Below are positions 58,731-58,896 of a stretch of DNA of 58,896 nt, one piece after another. How positions within the stretch are numbered: the first letter of the stretch is position 1; the number at the start of each line of letters is the position of its first letter. The notes under the pieces were generated by a model. It was not told where the DNA came from and made no database searches. It worked only from the letters and a program-made list of their open reading frames with translations. This stretch comes from JANMMJ01 sp964543235 (GTDB lineage: Bacteria; Pseudomonadota; Alphaproteobacteria; Rhizobiales; Aestuariivirgaceae). The stretch covers positions 1 through 58,896 of the forward strand of contig CAZIXE010000021.1 of NCBI GenBank assembly GCA_964543235.1, read 5' to 3'. A program made the position numbers and the translations under genes.

Positions 58731-58765
58731 GTGTTTGAACCATACATGCGGCCGAGAAGCGCGCG

Positions 58766-58794
58766 TTGACACCCGGGGTGCCCTCCTCTATCTA
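58766..58794 (+). promoter_or_regulatory. Promoter of tRNA-Leu
   Basis: A perfect -35 box TTGACA (58766-58771) and TATCTA (58789-58794) are exactly 17 bases apart. The -10 ends 12 bases before the first tRNA base, so a short 5' leader is expected. Between the boxes the sequence is GC-rich, as in many stable-RNA promoters. Confidence 0.8.
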
Positions 58795-58806
58795 CGCCCC
58801 GTCCGT

Positions 58807-58891
<85 letters not shown>

Positions 58892-58896
58892 TTCAC

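Noticed and set aside
58642..58740. SAH riboswitch before ahcY
   Set aside because: The conserved GAGGNGC-type core and pairing pattern were not found; the inverted repeat looks like a protein-binding site instead.

Overview
The window is chromosomal DNA from an alphaproteobacterium, most likely of the order Hyphomicrobiales (Rhizobiales). The evidence is gene content and order: mutM - enoyl-CoA hydratase - rpsT - dnaA, ubiE-ubiB-coaBC-dut, and ahcY - divL - tsaE - nucleotidyltransferase - addB - addA. It is also GC-rich, and many genes overlap by 1 to 8 bases. I do not name a genus. No rRNA, CRISPR array, prophage or intact insertion sequence was seen.

Left part (1-14351), accessory and catabolic. 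It opens with a copper-type module (small Cys protein, multicopper oxidase with a Met-rich insert, DUF411 protein), then an OmpA-like lipoprotein/periplasmic protein and an EamA exporter. Next come malonyl-CoA synthetase and two divergent gene pairs: a beta-hydroxyacid dehydrogenase and aminotransferase against an aldehyde dehydrogenase, and a fumarylacetoacetase-family hydrolase and EamA exporter against an enamidase-like amidohydrolase and a sulfotransferase. Nicotinamidase and an O-methyltransferase follow. The enamidase with dehydrogenases close by suggests degradation of a ring-derived lactam (nicotinate-like), but no ring hydroxylase lies in the window.

Middle part (14420-32116), sugar and polyol catabolism, all on the minus strand. 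A 13-gene run encodes an ABC importer (binding protein, two permeases, a tiny two-helix membrane protein, two ATPases), a tagatose-3-epimerase-like TIM barrel and a complete PEP-driven dihydroxyacetone-type kinase: DhaL, DhaM, stand-alone HPr, full-length enzyme I, a helix-turn-helix protein and DhaK. A perfect 13-base inverted repeat lies upstream. A vapBC toxin-antitoxin pair with its own palindromic operator separates this from a xylose-type operon (lacI, xylB, xylA, TIM-barrel isomerase, Gfo/Idh dehydrogenase).

Right part (32717-58896), core functions. After a 599-base gap with an SOS-like promoter and a strongly structured stretch come a MoeB/ThiF-family protein, dut, coaBC, ubiB, ubiE, then divergent mutM, enoyl-CoA hydratase, rpsT and dnaA. 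Converging on dnaA is a minus-strand block: ahcY, divL (phospho-acceptor His replaced by Tyr), a TsaE-sugar kinase fusion, a MurU-like nucleotidyltransferase, addB, addA, an acyltransferase and polA. The window ends with tRNA-Leu(CAG).
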